DNA of 64,000 nt from Branchiostoma lanceolatum (lineage: Eukaryota; Chordata; Leptocardii; Amphioxiformes; Branchiostomatidae): assembly GCF_035083965.1 (NCBI RefSeq), contig NC_089727.1, positions 7,755,501 to 7,819,500 of the forward strand, written 5' to 3'. The position numbers and the translations under genes are program-made. How positions within the stretch are numbered: the first letter of the stretch is position 1; each line of letters starts with the position of its first letter. A model generated the notes under the pieces. The model made no database searches, was not told where the DNA came from, and saw nothing but the letters and a program-made list of their open reading frames with translations. Shown here piece after piece: positions 24,721 to 37,534 of this stretch.

Positions 24721-25387
24721 ACCCCCAAAAATTCAAATTCAACCTCAAATTGTCAATTTCGGGGGAAAATAACAGGTTTGTGGCGTACATTGTAAGGCTA
24801 CAACATTTGCTTGTAGTTACAGAGTGTGTAGAAGTTGATATTTGATGCATATTTGGTTGAATTTATGCTAGAGGATGCGTTATGTAACTTTGGCGCACTG
24901 CGACCTTTTTGATGGGGAGGCCTAGGGGGCAGGCGAGGAAAAACTATGAAAGTGACGCTGTATTTGAACTAAATATTTTATACGACTGATGAATTGTGTG
25001 ATGATGTGTAAAAGAAGACGCCAACACATTTACGTACTGAGAAGAAATCACTCAAAATTCTACATTTTTAGAGGAATGCAAGACCATTTATTAACACATC
25101 AATTTCACCACACACACACACACACTGTATACAACTTACAAGATATATACCTTGATATATTTCAGAACTTGAGCTACTGTAAATGTTGAAGTTTTGGTGG
25201 TGGTTTGATGTTCATGGTTTTAGCTGTGACCTCTTCACTGCGAACAAGTTGATGCTGGCTGCCTAACCCCAAAAAAGAACATAAAACCACCGCAAACTCT
25301 CCAAATCCAATTTCTTCTAAGCGCGAAATTTAATCCCTGCAAACTTAAATGCATTTACAGTATTTTCTTTATCATCTAGGCTTCATC

Positions 25388-26180
25388 ATGGGGAAGAACT
25401 TTGGCGAGCTGTACAAGATGCGTCACATCATCACGTACAGCATCTCACCTCTGGAACAGCGAGCCTTTGCTGGCTACTTCAGTAAGGGTTTCCCCAACCT
25501 GCTGAGGAGAATGAAGAACAGAGTATTCAGAATTGTACCTCGTAAGTATCCAGGTGTGAGAAGTAGGAGACACAACAGACACGACCACTCCGTCTGCTCA
25601 TGATGAAGTCTATCAAACAACTCGCTTTATTCAAACGTTAAGGGATCGGCCGTTCTACTTGATTATATGGATGACATCCACTTTTGTATCAATTTTCGTT
25701 TCCAAAAAAAAAAGAGTGATCATACTGTAAATCGTAAGAAGCAGCTGCAAAATGAGAAAATACATGCTGTAAATTGGGAAAAAAAATATTTCAGAAAATG
25801 GATACTCATGTTGCAGAATGCCAAAGTCAAAGAAGAAAGTTTGAAAGACCAAAAATAAAGAATCTTTATTTCTGTGTACCATACTCGGTGCGTTAAGTTT
25901 TGTTCATCCTTCCTGACCACGTAGATTTCACAATGAAGGTTACTTTTTTTATTTTGCACGCTTGCATTAGTTTTGGGGTCTCCAGAGGATGTCATACAAT
26001 CAAAGCAACACGTCCTTACTATGAAATTAATGACATTTTTATTAATAAGTAACATTTTAAGAAACATTTTTCTTTCTCTCCTGTCTTGCAGAGGTTGTGA
26101 TTGGGTATGTCATCTACAGCTGGGCGACGAATGAGAATCATCGGTCCATCAGAAAGGGTTTCGAAGGAGAAGTTGAATAG
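25388..26180 (+). CDS. UQCRQ: Cytochrome b-c1 complex subunit 8 (complex III QP-C subunit)
   Basis: The product is the small one-helix subunit of respiratory complex III in the mitochondrial inner membrane. Coding exons are 25388-25541 and 26092-26180, with donor CGTAAGT and acceptor CTTGCAG in matching phase, giving 80 residues (human about 82). The N-terminus reads MGKNFGELYKMRHIITYSIS, then PLEQRAF and KGFPNLLRRMKNRVFRIVPQ. After the intron, VVIGYVIYSWA is the membrane segment and a short charged tail follows. The order and spacing match the family throughout. The ATG is the first in the exon, eight bases after an acceptor at 25378-25379, so a noncoding exon lies upstream. An ATTAAA at 26438-26443 is a plausible polyadenylation signal. 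Confidence 0.95.
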
Positions 26181-26437
26181 ATCATCCCAGTGGCAACATG
26201 CATACCTGAGACAACTTGATATGTGGAGTGATCATCTTTGCTTTGTGAACAGTAGACTTCTACCATGGTGTTGTCAACACTCCTAGATGTTTGCATACTG
26301 CATTGACTTTCATCAACCCATTCTATATCCCCTCTCAACAACAATATAACTGTATGCCTTTGGAAGTACAAATGTCAACAACAGAATGCCACATCGGAAT
26401 GGTATCGAGATTGTAAATGGTTTTAGAAGAAGGCTGC

Positions 26438-26443
26438 ATTAAA
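26438..26443 (+). terminator. Candidate polyadenylation signal of UQCRQ
   Basis: ATTAAA, the common variant hexamer, lies about 260 bp after the UQCRQ stop codon. No better hexamer was noticed nearer to the stop. Confidence 0.4.
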
Positions 26444-26603
26444 GTTACATCAAATGTTACAAACCACCTTTACTTGTGATGTGTCGTATTGAGTCATGTG
26501 AAAAGGTTCATCTAGTTGGTAGGCCGTAGGAAAATTAAGGTTCATGAATCACAACCAAGATTAGCCTGGAATCCAAACCTATTATAGCTCCCGAGTCTCT
26601 CTC

Positions 26604-26701
26604 CGGTTGAGGAAGGTACATGTAGGCAAGGAGTTACTACACATCGACCAGGTAAATGACATCTTGGTTAACTCCTTGCCTACATGTACCTTCCTCAACC
26701 G
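26604..26701. repeat. Perfect 33-bp inverted repeat with 32-bp loop
   Basis: The arm 26604-26636 (CGGTTGAGGAAGGTACATGT-AGGCAAGGAGTTA) is exactly inverted at 26669-26701. A transcript across it would form a 33-bp perfect hairpin. It could be a young foldback element or a hairpin RNA precursor; the sequence does not decide. Confidence 0.8.
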
Positions 26702-28565
26702 TGAATGGTCTCTACTAAGTTCTTTGCTGCATTCTATTAGTAATATTCAAATTCTGAGTCTGCATGTGTAGCTGAGGAGTTACCAAATGTCAGGACAATG
26801 CCATTCGAGTTCGGCCATAATTTTTTTCCCCTAAATGCCAGTAGCATTAGGCATTGATACTGAAGCTTAGGTACATTTACCTGAGCAATTTGACAAAGTA
26901 ACCTGCAGCTTCTATAATGACAAAAACACAAATAAACAGTTAACTGAATGCTTGTTTTACACCTCCGGTACATGTATCCTATAGCAAGATATGCAGAGAA
27001 CCCATGCTTTGGACAGGAACTCAAATCAAATATGGTACACATTTCAACAACCAAACATTAGACTAAGTGTTTTCATTTTTTTCTTTCTCTTTCAGTTGCT
27101 AAATGTTCATCTTTGTGGCAGTTTTTATGAATGAAATAAGTCAGAAAGTTATAAACTGGAGTAAATGTAGGGGACAAGTCTATTCGGGTACAGAACTGGA
27201 ATATAGAACATTCCGCCAGAGTATCCAGACTGATATCATGGCCAAGCCTCCTGCTGCCGTTACCATTGCTTCCGCCAGAGGGCGTGACAGGAGAGTAACG
27301 CATGTTCTGCAGATTCAGGGTTTCTGCAAAGTACATTTGGGGCTGATAAAACTCAGGACTGAAAAGACACCGAAAGAAACAAGCCAAACATAATGTTTTG
27401 AGCCTCTAGTAGAAAATCACAGTTTGCCATACAGAAAAGTAATTTTCTCGCCTCTTGAAATTTTTTAGATAAAAAAAGTCATACCCAAAATTTTGAATCA
27501 CATGCAATCTTTGGTTACACTGGATTACACACAACAGTTATAAAATGTTTTTCAAGCACGTTTGAATTCTATTACTTATTCATACCGCCCGTCACCACTG
27601 CTCTTCTTGTGACCTATAAAATGGATGTCGTTGAAGAGGTTCATCAGTCACGTATAATCACACGTATATATAACCATAAAATGGATGTTCTGTGTCCAGA
27701 AACCGATACAAGTCAGCCAAGTCGTTATCCCAGTGTGATCTTTACATCGCAGTAAGCATTTGTTTTAGAACATAAATCGATATGACTGAGAAGCTGCCAT
27801 CCATAAACCGCACGATTAGGCTATCAATATACCTCAGATGGATTTTTCCTTGACCCCCTTGTGGTGATGGTGTCTCTTGGGCTCGATCAACAAATCCTTC
27901 ATTCATGACAGATTTTCGTGAAGTGTGGTTGACGTCATCGGTAGGTTTCGGGCCATACCCATTTTTACCTCCGTGAATGCGGTTCACCTCCTACGGGGGT
28001 ACTGTGATTGCTTGTGTCTGCGTGTTCGCAACTATATAACTTAAAATCCCTTTGATGCATTTGTATGCACTTTGTCATGTCGTCTACTAGTGTGTGTGAG
28101 ATGATGCAAGTTCATTTGGGCATGCGTATCGTACCGTAGCAGTACTTTTAGAAAAAGGATCCTTTGGCTAACGCGTATGCTCCAGTCTTTACAAATGAAA
28201 TTTCTCAGAAATGTGCAGAGTAGTAATAGTAAAAATAAATGGGAAGGCAGGATTCTATTCTATTTCCAAATGCTGGTTTTGTGTGTGATCTTTTTAGGAT
28301 TTCGATTGCACTTTGAAGAGGGAAACCCTCATGAACTCTATTACCACATTAAGTCCACATTATGCAGTACATTTTTTTCAAAGGCCCAAGGCTATCCTCA
28401 CAATAACTTCACACTGATATAATTCATATAGAGTGATGACCACACAGAAGATTATTGATAGCGCTTCAACTTGACGACTTTCCCAAGCTTTATCAGGTCT
28501 GTCCAAAAAAAGGTTCATATTATTCAATTTACAATCTGCATCCAATAACTTGGGGTTTCTCTCAG

Positions 28566-28708
28566 AGCAGAGGTTCGGCTCCTGTTGGTTTTTGACGTGT
28601 TTTTAGGCCTTTTGTCGGACTTTCTATTTTCGTTGTGTCGCCAAGCTAAAAAGCCCGACAAAAAGGCCTACAAGCACGTCAAAAACCAGTCAGAGCCGAA
28701 CCTCTGCT
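28566..28708. mobile_element. Foldback MITE with about 58-bp arms
   Basis: The left half AGCAGAGGTTCGGCTC...TTTTTGACGTG...AGGCCTTTTGTCGG is mirrored by CCGACAAAAAGGCCT...CACGTCAAAAA...GAGCCGAACCTCTGCT. The loop is about 25 bp. The flanking CTCTGCTTGGAGAGTA recurs at about 57057, which suggests a dispersed family. Confidence 0.7.
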
Positions 28709-30484
28709 TGGAGAGTAACCTTGAGTGCCTACAACGCAGTACTACCCTGGAGAAAAGTGCATTTCAGGTCGCAGCCAAGAATGGAGTCGCGAATGACGTT
28801 TGATCTTGCTTGATTCAAATTCTACTACCGTTATATAACGTCTGCAAAACTGCCATTCTGACGCATCCTTTGAGAGCACTCTATATTACTTTGGAGAGTA
28901 CATAGCAGTATCTATTTTGCTTACAGCAATAAGTGTACAGATTTGTCAGGACTACCCGTAATGGGTTAGGTGAAACCTGTTGATCGTGATGAAAATAGAA
29001 CGCCCGTGCTTCCATTTGTATGTCATTTCGACAGCAATAAAGTTTCATTGCCAGGGGACCACTGAATACAGTGTACTTAACCACGCTGCGATTTATCCAA
29101 GCATTTACAGCTGAAATTCACAAGTCCTATTGTGTACTATACATTATGAGTTAGACAGATGTGTAATCTCTCTAAAGTATAGAATAATCTTATACTTAGC
29201 AATGATGTATGTTTACGAAAATGGTGGACTTGGAGTCTTGGACTGAGGCCAAGGTTTGCAAGTTGTGGTGGGTGGGAAGGGGATTTCAAATCTATATTTA
29301 CAAAATTTAACGGGGGTTGCCCGAACTTCGGACGCGCCCTAACATCGCATGGATTTTTTACTGATCTTATTTTGCATAAGTACGCCGTGTTTGTGTCCAA
29401 TGACTAAGCTGATAAGGAAGGTACATAACCCAAGTTCATGCACATAATTGTCATTTACATTCAAAACATATTTGTACATATTCATTTCTTGTTTTGTCGA
29501 AAAGTAGTATTTTGACAATAATGATGGTAGCGCTGAGTAGAGGGTCACTGCGTAGCTAGACGGCCCGGCACCTAAATATACGAGCTGTGCCAAGCAGATA
29601 CATAAGTCACACAGCTATTATACACATAAGAAAAATAACTTCATAAAACACTAAAAATTTGGGTCTTTAAGTGTTTGTTGAGAAGAAAACCGACCAAAGA
29701 AAAACAACGTAAACATTGCTGTCGTCTGACGACGTTGTTTTCCCGCCATTTTGGGGGGCCGCGATGGTGGCGAAACGATTCAACGCACAGTTTTGTTACG
29801 CTCTAACATGTGATTGGTACCGTCTATGAAAAGGAAACTGAATACAGAGATGGCGAAGATATTTCCCAATAAGTAGACGGAGTATTGTTGATGTCAGCGG
29901 TGTCGTTTATTCGTAATGATTTCGTAAGTCGGGCCGTATTCAATACGTACGTCGGGCCGCGTAGTAGCCTATTTCCCGTGGAAACATGAACTGGGATGCG
30001 CTAGATATAGCCCTTCTCACATGACGTGAGAAGTGCACACAGTCAAAATTTTCCGGTCAAAAGAAAGCTAGAATATAGCAGACTTCAAGCCTAATTTACA
30101 TTTCCCTAACTTCATCACTAACTTCCGAAGAGAGCAAAATTACCAAAGCGTAGGAAGTTAGGCACACTATCTGGCGTAGCACTAAATCAGAAGGTACATT
30201 CGTGAAAATGTCTCACAGCGTCTTCCGCATGTAACGCGGAGCATGAAGGGCCCATGAACAGTATGAATACATTTTTTGTCCAAGTATGGTCTTTAGATAA
30301 ATGTGTTCAAAATTCATTCATTAAAACATGACCATTCTCTGGCAACCAGCAATGGAGCGCCGTGAGTTCCAGCGCGTAAAAAAACGTCCGATATTTGGGC
30401 ACCCCCCGTTACGTTTCTTCGTATGACAACGTCCCCGCGCAATGACGCTGCTCCGAGAAAACGGAGGTATTGTTTTCGGTTGGT

Positions 30485-30538
30485 CTGTTTGCTTGTTTGT
30501 CTGTTTGTTTGTTTGTTTGTTTGTTTGTTTGTTTGTCT
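30485..30538. repeat. (GTTT)n microsatellite
   Basis: An almost pure run of GTTT units, with two early substitutions. Confidence 0.9.
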
Positions 30539-31282
30539 TGGTGTGTGTTCAAGTTTATTACGGTTGGTCCCGGTCCACGTTTATTCCCGGGCTGAGCTGC
30601 AACCGGGATCAGACAGGATGCGAAGGTTGAGCTGGCCTGCGTCTAGATTTCTTCGGCCGGCTGACAGGAAGTGAACGTTGTCACATGACCAAAAGTCAGG
30701 AACCCGAGGATGGCATGTGCCCGAGAGTGGAGCATGTAATTTCTGAAATGGAGATGGTTGTGTTATATTTTGTTATATCTTGAAAATACATATTTCACTT
30801 TTTAAAAAGTTTTGTGAACTATTATGTTACGTGGAGAAAAATCAGAAACTTGATTAAACCGTAATAAATGGTCATATACTCATAACTCCCCATTTGAGGC
30901 CTGTGTATCAACTGTTAAGTCTTATATCAATGCCCACCAAGTTGCAAATCATTGTCCTCATTTTCTTGCATACGACCCCTTTCCGAATATCAGCAGGTGT
31001 TCTTTCTACATCTCTAATTTACACTCCTATTTCAACTCGTTGTAATTCACTACGTATAATAGCAACGCAACCCTTTTTCCCATTGAAATCGCTATAAGAT
31101 GAACGGCATACTACAACGTTATTGACGGTAGCAGTACCCTAGGCAGCAGTCAGCCAATTTCATGAAATGTTTAGTCGGCACAAAAAGGCCCCTCGTCAAC
31201 ATAGCACTGTAAACCTGCGATCAATCTTATCGTTCATATCTTGACATATTTACCTGTGTCTGTAACGGTAAGGGCATGAGGG

Positions 31283-31760
31283 AGACAGTTATGCGGGGTT
31301 TCAAAGCACTACTGGTGGTCCCAAAAGAACGTCTGTGCCTAAAAGGTATTCACTGATGACGTCTTTCGTGTAGACTTGGATCTAGGGAAACTCTCGTTAC
31401 GATGGTGGTATGTACAAGACAGTTATGCGGGGTTTCAATGCGCTATATGCGCGATCCCAAAAGAACGTCTGGGCCTAAAATGCATTGAATGTTGACGTCA
31501 GGCAAACTCTAACGATGGTGGTATGAACAAGACAGTTATGAGGGATTTCAAAGCACTGCGAGTGATCCGCCTGAAAAAAAAAAAAAACGTCTGGGCCTAA
31601 AAGGCATTGAATGTTGACGTATTTTTCCAATGAATTTGTAGTCAGGCAAACTCTCTAACGATGGTGGCATGTATAAGACAGTTATGAGGGATTTCAAAGC
31701 ACTACGAGCGATCCCAAAACATTGCTGGGCCTAAAAAGCATTGAGCGGTACTTGTGACGG
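31283..31760. repeat. Minisatellite, four copies of a 113-146 bp unit
   Basis: AGACAGTTATGCGGGGTTTC or AGACAGTTATGAGGGATTTC starts at about 31283, 31417, 31530 and 31676. Each is followed by AAAGCACTAC-variants, GATCCCAAAA, GTCTGGGCCTAAAA-GCATT and a variable spacer with GACGT and ACGATGGTGG. Confidence 0.8.
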
Positions 31761-32072
31761 TTTTTTTTTTCATGTGAACTTGGCACCAATCCATCATGTA
31801 GGCAAATGACACTGGGTGTGATGTTTCGTCGCCATTTGTGAAAATAAAGATGGTAGTTATTCTCTGGTGCAAAGTACAACCCTTTTCTTTATTTCATGGA
31901 CACACAATACAATGACTCAATGATGATAAGTAATTTATTTTTAATTTAAACGGGAGGGGTGACTTCACTGTCTTTGCTTTTTTTCTTCTATCCATAATCC
32001 CAGTGCTTATAGAAGCTATGCTGTCAGTTATTACCTGGCAGGACGCTGTCAGACAGCACTAAGGTGGGCTTA

Positions 32073-32449
32073 ATAAGCGCTTTCACACTTCCGAGTACGC
32101 ATGCGTTGTGAACGGAATTGTGGGTAAATATGTCAAAAACTACTTTATTTCTTATTACCAAGTGCAAACGCACATGAGCAGGGGAAAAAATCACCCTAAA
32201 TCGCAGTTTGCTTACAATGTAAAAAAAATGAACAAATAGTAAATATACAATTAATATCAAAAGTGGTAATATGTCAAAGGTGAAAATAATGCCCCTTGCT
32301 TGTAAACAGTTCTCGTCTCGACTATTGTTTCGATTTGCATAACAATGTCCAGAGGGGTTTTGTTTACGTCTCAGAGGCCTTCACCTTTGACATATGGCCC
32401 ATAATTCCTGTCGCCGCGCATGAGTACTCGGAAGTGTGAAAACGCTTAT
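32073..32449. mobile_element. Foldback MITE family 2, copy a (377 bp)
   Basis: The left end ATAAGCGCTTTCACACTTCC-GAGTA is mirrored at the right end (TACTCGGAAGTGTGAAAACG-CTTAT). Inner symmetric blocks include GCATGCG, AATTGTGGGTAAATATGTCA and CAAAGGTGAA. Copies b and c at 48092-48306 and 51601-51851 share these inner blocks. Confidence 0.7.
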
Positions 32450-32499
32450 AGGGCATGCCGACTATTACCCGGCGGGGCTGAATAGCAAGGGTCTTGAGG

Positions 32500-32793
32500 A
32501 TGTCATTCGACGCTATAACTCAAGTGACCTCAATACGACATTAATTGTCCCAGGTGCGGCCATTGAGTCGTGGGTTCTTTAACGTGCTCGATGCGTGGCT
32601 CTCCTCAAAGACGGGACCTCCATTTAACGTCCCATCCGTGGGACGTCCCTAGATGATTCTAGGTACTCATTTTCACTCGAGTGAAGTGAGGAAAGTCGTG
32701 CCTTTCCCAAGGGCACAATGTCGGGGCATTTCAGTGGGTTGAGCCCAGAACCAAATTCTGGTTCACACTACCATTACGCCACACGATGCCACC
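32500..32793 (-). mobile_element. tRNA-derived SINE (copy B, long form)
   Basis: On the minus strand a tRNA-like head (GTGGCGTAATGGTAGTGTGA, then GGGCTCAACCC) is followed by TTGTGCCCTTGGGAAAGGCA-CGACTTTCCTCACT, the body shared with the other SINEs. A second conserved block follows (GGATGGGACGTTAAATGGAG, GAGCACGTTAAAGAACCCAC). The later block resembles the central domain of widespread animal SINE superfamilies. Confidence 0.75.
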
Positions 32794-34324
32794 TAAATGT
32801 GGCCGCGGAGGAACCATCCAAAATGATACTGATAGGTTATGGACAGGTACTGGAGGTACTAATATGTGTCCTTATACGACGCCTTTTTGAGTGGTTAGAA
32901 GTGATAGATATGCAACAAACTGGACATTTTTCTTGTAGTGTTTTTCAAGTGCTTTGGTTGGTAGCACTCGACATACTATCATACTTAATAAGAAAGTAAA
33001 ACTGTCGTTAAATATTTTACATTAGATTTCCACGGTTTATTTATATCGACCTTTAAAATCCCTTTTTTAACACAAATATGCAATAAGAAAAAAAAGGGCT
33101 ATGTCCAAGGGAATATCTCGGACTCCTTTATATAAATGGTTCATTCGCACATCGACAAATTGGTACATAAAAAAGCTCATAAACATTGCAGCCTATGAAA
33201 AAGTATTGTAAAACCGGCTGAACTACGTAGCTTTAGTCTTAAAATCCACAAGAATAATACAAACAGGGAATACTGGTATAATCATACAGAATATCATCAT
33301 TTCAATGTTTGACAAATTATAGCATTGCCAACTAAAGCCTTTGCAAGCGTTGGGATTTTACCTGTTATTAACTTCAGCGCCCATACAAAGAACCTCACTA
33401 CATCACTCTGTCTTCGATCAAAAGAATTCTCTCGCCCCCCGGTGGCATGCTTTTTGTTACTCGTACAATCGTCCGTATCTCTCTCGAACAGATGGCAGCC
33501 TGTCAGAGTTTTGGAACACTAATAATACGATAAATGACGTATGAAACTGCAGATTCGTCAGAGTTTTCAATGAAAATGAGCCAATATTGAGATGAGTGCC
33601 TTGTTTTCGAGAAGGTCGAGGTGACAAGTTCGTTTCATTAATATGTTTGACAACGACAAATGTAACACGGTAATTCGCCGTATTCTGAAGAGGAAGTTTT
33701 TGCATGTTTATGGAATTCATCGTTCAAACGTTCTAAATGATATTGTACAAATGTCTGTTGGTGGATATTTTTCTAAGCAGTTTGAACAAGTGGAGAGTAT
33801 CCAGCTAGCCTTTGAAGGTTGACAGAAATGGAAAAGCATAGCTTGCTAGAATCCAGCAATCCAAAAGAATTTGTTTGAAGAAGTCACGATCAATATGCGA
33901 AGGAGCCTAGCTTGTTTCTTCTCAACAGTCTTCAATATGAAAGAAGAAAAACGCAGAGACAAGGCGTCTCCCGCACAAATTGTTTGTTGCTTTGAAGTAT
34001 CACACAACGTCATCTATTGCTCGTGACCGTGCGAAAATCACATCAAAATTCATCACCCCTTTCATAATCTATCAAACCAGCCAGCAAGTAAACACTGCTC
34101 GAAACGTTTCCACCCGATCTACCTAACTCACCCAACAGATTTGCTTGTCCCTCTAAGGTATTATTTGTTGAGAAAAAGTTATCCTCCTTAAAAGATTTCA
34201 ACAAAAACGACCCTGCAGTTCCAACATTAACAGCCAGGGAGCCTAAACGTATACCACTTTGTCCTGAAGTCAAAACCTACCAAAACATCCAGACCATAGC
34301 ATGCCCAGGGTAAGTCATATACAA

Positions 34325-35660
34325 CTAGAAAGGCAACATTTGCGAGCAAATACAGCATGTTTAGCCATGCTCCTCGCCATGCAAAAAATGGACTCCCAAA
34401 ATAACAATGGACCATTCTAAAATACTTCCACTAAAAAAATGGATCAAACTTGAGTTTAAAAACAATTATCAGTCTCTCCATACAGGAGTGGAGTCTTCCA
34501 GTAGCACCTCAACACAATATGGACCAGTCCAAAACCATATCCACTTATTGATTAACAAATACACTTCTGCTAACAAAAGTACAAATGGACTTTTTCATAA
34601 TCATTCCAGCTCAAAATTGAAATAAATAATTACAGAATCCTCCCCTTGCAAGAATGGGATATTCCGTGCCATCTCCATGTAAACTAGACCAGTGGAAAAA
34701 TATCCGCTGAAAATTACACTCTTGCGCATAATCAACCCAGTTCAAAATTGAATTAAAAAAGATCAACCCCAGGGAAGAATGAAGTTTTCCATAGTATACA
34801 TAATGATATATATGAAGATTTGACAGGAGAAGAAGGAAATGACCAAAAATGGGTGAAATATAAAAATGTGACACCCCTTTGTTTGAATGCATGATTCAAT
34901 AGTATACACTTTGGGTTGAAAATAACGAAACCAAAAAATTCTTTGTTTAAAAAATCGTTTTGAAAGGCTGTATGGCAAACATTTGAATGAGGGCCTGTGT
35001 ACATGCTAAATTTCACATTATTTTGGTTTAATACATATATGAACTGGAGATGTGTATCTTTAAAAAAAAAGAGTGAACAAAGCCATGTACATGTAATCAG
35101 ATGTCCTAGGAATTCCCTTACCATATTTGGCATTAATACTAGCCTACACCTGCGCCATGTAATTAGATTAACTCAATTGACCAATCAGGTGGTCGCAAGG
35201 CTCACAGGCATGCAAGGCCAGGTGCAAGGCACTTGGGGTCAATGACCTTTAGGTCATATGTAGTATTGAAAGTGACAGAAGTGGCAAATATTGCCAAGAA
35301 AGCCCAAAATAAATCGTTTTGAATAAATGTATGCCAAAAATGGGAATGTAGTCCTTTAAATATTTGTTCAAGCCACATATACAGCAAATTTCAGGTCATT
35401 CGGTTGAAATACCAGGGCGCAGGAGGCCAAGATATGCTAAAAATAGCCTAAAAACCTCAATAAAATCACTTTCAAGGTCAATATCAAAAAAAGGAAAAGA
35501 GCGCACATTGGTTTTTGCCTACATTACCTCTGTACCAAATTTCAGGTCATTTGGTCAAAAAATGACAGAGATGAATCGATTTGAAGATTTGACAGGAGAA
35601 GAAGAAACATGAGTAAAAACGATATGTTTAGCCATACTAGGTATGGCTAAACATAATAAA
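34325..35660 (-). mobile_element. Helitron-like nonautonomous element, copy A (1.3 kb)
   Basis: On the minus strand the 3' end reads palindrome ATTTGCTCGCAAAT, GTTGCCTTT, then CTAG followed by T. A hairpin about 10 nt before CTRR, with insertion before T, is the classical Helitron 3' end. The 5' side carries a hairpin ATGTTTAGCCATA-CCTAG-TATGGCTAAACAT (35625-35655), and the same TATGGCTAAAC motif recurs near the 3' end. A canonical 5' TC start was not found, so a Helitron2 or Helentron-type end is possible. Most of it is repeated inverted at 48664-50782. It encodes no helicase. Confidence 0.55.
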
Positions 35661-36631
35661 AAACCACTGCTTTGATAGAATTTCCCTATAAACGGAGAGC
35701 GGGCCCGGATATTTGCCCTGCTATATATCACCCGTGTTCTTCATTAAGAAACAGGCTGTGCTGATGTTGGCAGTTGTTGCACACGGGCTACGAACGGGTT
35801 TTCCCCGATGGACTATGCAACGGGTGCCGGTCGTGAAAATGCAATAGTATTTCTTACCTTCTAGCCAGAAAAAAATGTTGAAAAGGGCAAGTCATATGCA
35901 TGGCGCCTGAAGAAAATGAAAGCTTGCATATACGTATATAATATCCAAAATCTGTAGATAGTTCCAGTGCTGGCATATATTTTTACTACTATCACTTGAC
36001 ACCTGTTAATATTCGACTGTATAATGATGTGATGCAGAGCCCAAGCTGTGCCTAGCTCAACCATTTAAGCTGTATTAGATCCCCTACGTCACTACAAAAA
36101 CCCTACTTAATCTTGTTACTAGTAACTGATTGGTCCCTCTTTTTGTCATTCTGCAGACACAAAACACTAGTCAATCCATGATAATGTACGGGGATCAAAT
36201 TGTCAATAATGTGGAGGTTTTTGTCAGCCCTCAAGCGACCGACCTAAAGCCCACGTTCTTTGCAGCCTTGCTGACATGGGAAATTAAACCTTCAACGGTT
36301 GATCTACCATGAAATGCCAACTCCAGGGACGGCACTTATCAAAATACTTCGCCAGAAGGTTATGTTTTCGATTTCAGTTTTTCTATGGTGGATCGGTTGG
36401 ATGTGTGTTCGATGTTCGTGGATGTTCATGATGTTTCTTAGGTGGGTAGTTGTCGGTAAGACGAAAGTCAAGTTCGAGACGGGCCTCCTGGTGGCTTCGT
36501 ACGGTACTGCAGCGGAACTTATTAACTTAAAAGTGGTCCATATTTGCCTGGTGTAGGGAGTGTTCAGTATACCTTCTTCTTTTGTACACATCCAACACCA
36601 ATGTGAATGTTGGGGGTAAGCAACGATGTTC

Positions 36632-36662
36632 ATCTATAGCTGTATCTGGTACAGCTATAGAT
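36632..36662. repeat. Perfect 13-bp hairpin
   Basis: ATCTATAGCTGTA, a five-base loop, then its exact inverse. No terminal repeats or neighbouring gene explain it. Confidence 0.6.
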
Positions 36663-37494
36663 TCTAGTGGACGGGTTTTAAGGACAAGACGAGTACATTA
36701 ACATCAATTCAGCATGGTTGACACTGTTACAGTGCCACTGGGAGGGGAAAGTGTCATACAATCCCGCCGGGTTCCCAAAATAGAGCAGAATATGCCTAAG
36801 TGCGCTTTACCTCCAACGCGCACTCTTTGTCGGCCCTACTTTGACTGTGCAGCACTCACTATGATTAAAACACTTGCACATCAATCCTTAAATCTCGTCT
36901 ACCAGATTCACTTGTGGCAAACACTCTCAACCAGGATATTCCGCCCTCCATGCAACATGAAAAAAAGAACATTAAAATGTACTAGAAATACCCTGGAGTT
37001 TAGAAATAAGTCAAGCACATGATAAATATCGAAATATTACCGAATAAATGTCGCTATAATGTATGAGACATTGTTGCGATTGTAACAGTTCACCCTTTCA
37101 GAGTAACTTTGGACCACGCCAACTCTATTTCTTGGATATCGTATTCATCACATAATCTTTTTCTGATATGAATGTATGAAATATGTTGAATATGATGTTT
37201 TAGGTCTATCACAGCTTAGAATACCTGTTCCTTCTTTCATGTTTATCTTCACAGAAGGGAAGCGTAGTGTTTTGACTTCATTGTTTGCTCTTCTTCTTCT
37301 ACAAACAAATAAGGTCAATGACCTGCACTATGCGGCTGTCACCATGGTTACTGGTAAAGTAACAGACACCTTGTGGTGTTCAATTACATACGTAGCAATG
37401 GGCAGGACAGAGCTGGAGGAACTGGTCACCATAAATGAATGTGTTTGAGTAAGAACAAATAGAGCAGTAGTATTTTAGGCTAGACCATATGAAA

Positions 37495-37534
37495 GTAAAC
37501 GTTCTGTATTTGCTTGCAAATGTTACCTTTCTAG
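37495..37534 (+). mobile_element. Helitron-like 3' end, copy B (fragment)
   Basis: Palindrome ATTTGCTTGCAAAT (37508-37521), GTTACCTTT, CTAG (37531-37534), then T. It matches the 3' ends of copies A and C at 25 of 27 positions, but the sequence before it is unrelated. It is a terminal fragment or a different element with the same end. Confidence 0.5.

Noticed and set aside
27583..27595. ACCGCCCGTCACC, identical to the conserved 3' region of small-subunit rRNA
   Set aside because: The match is only 13 bases, and the flanks bear no resemblance to rRNA.
30423..30674. Open frame with repeated Val-Cys-Leu-Phe
   Set aside because: It is produced by reading through the (GTTT)n microsatellite.
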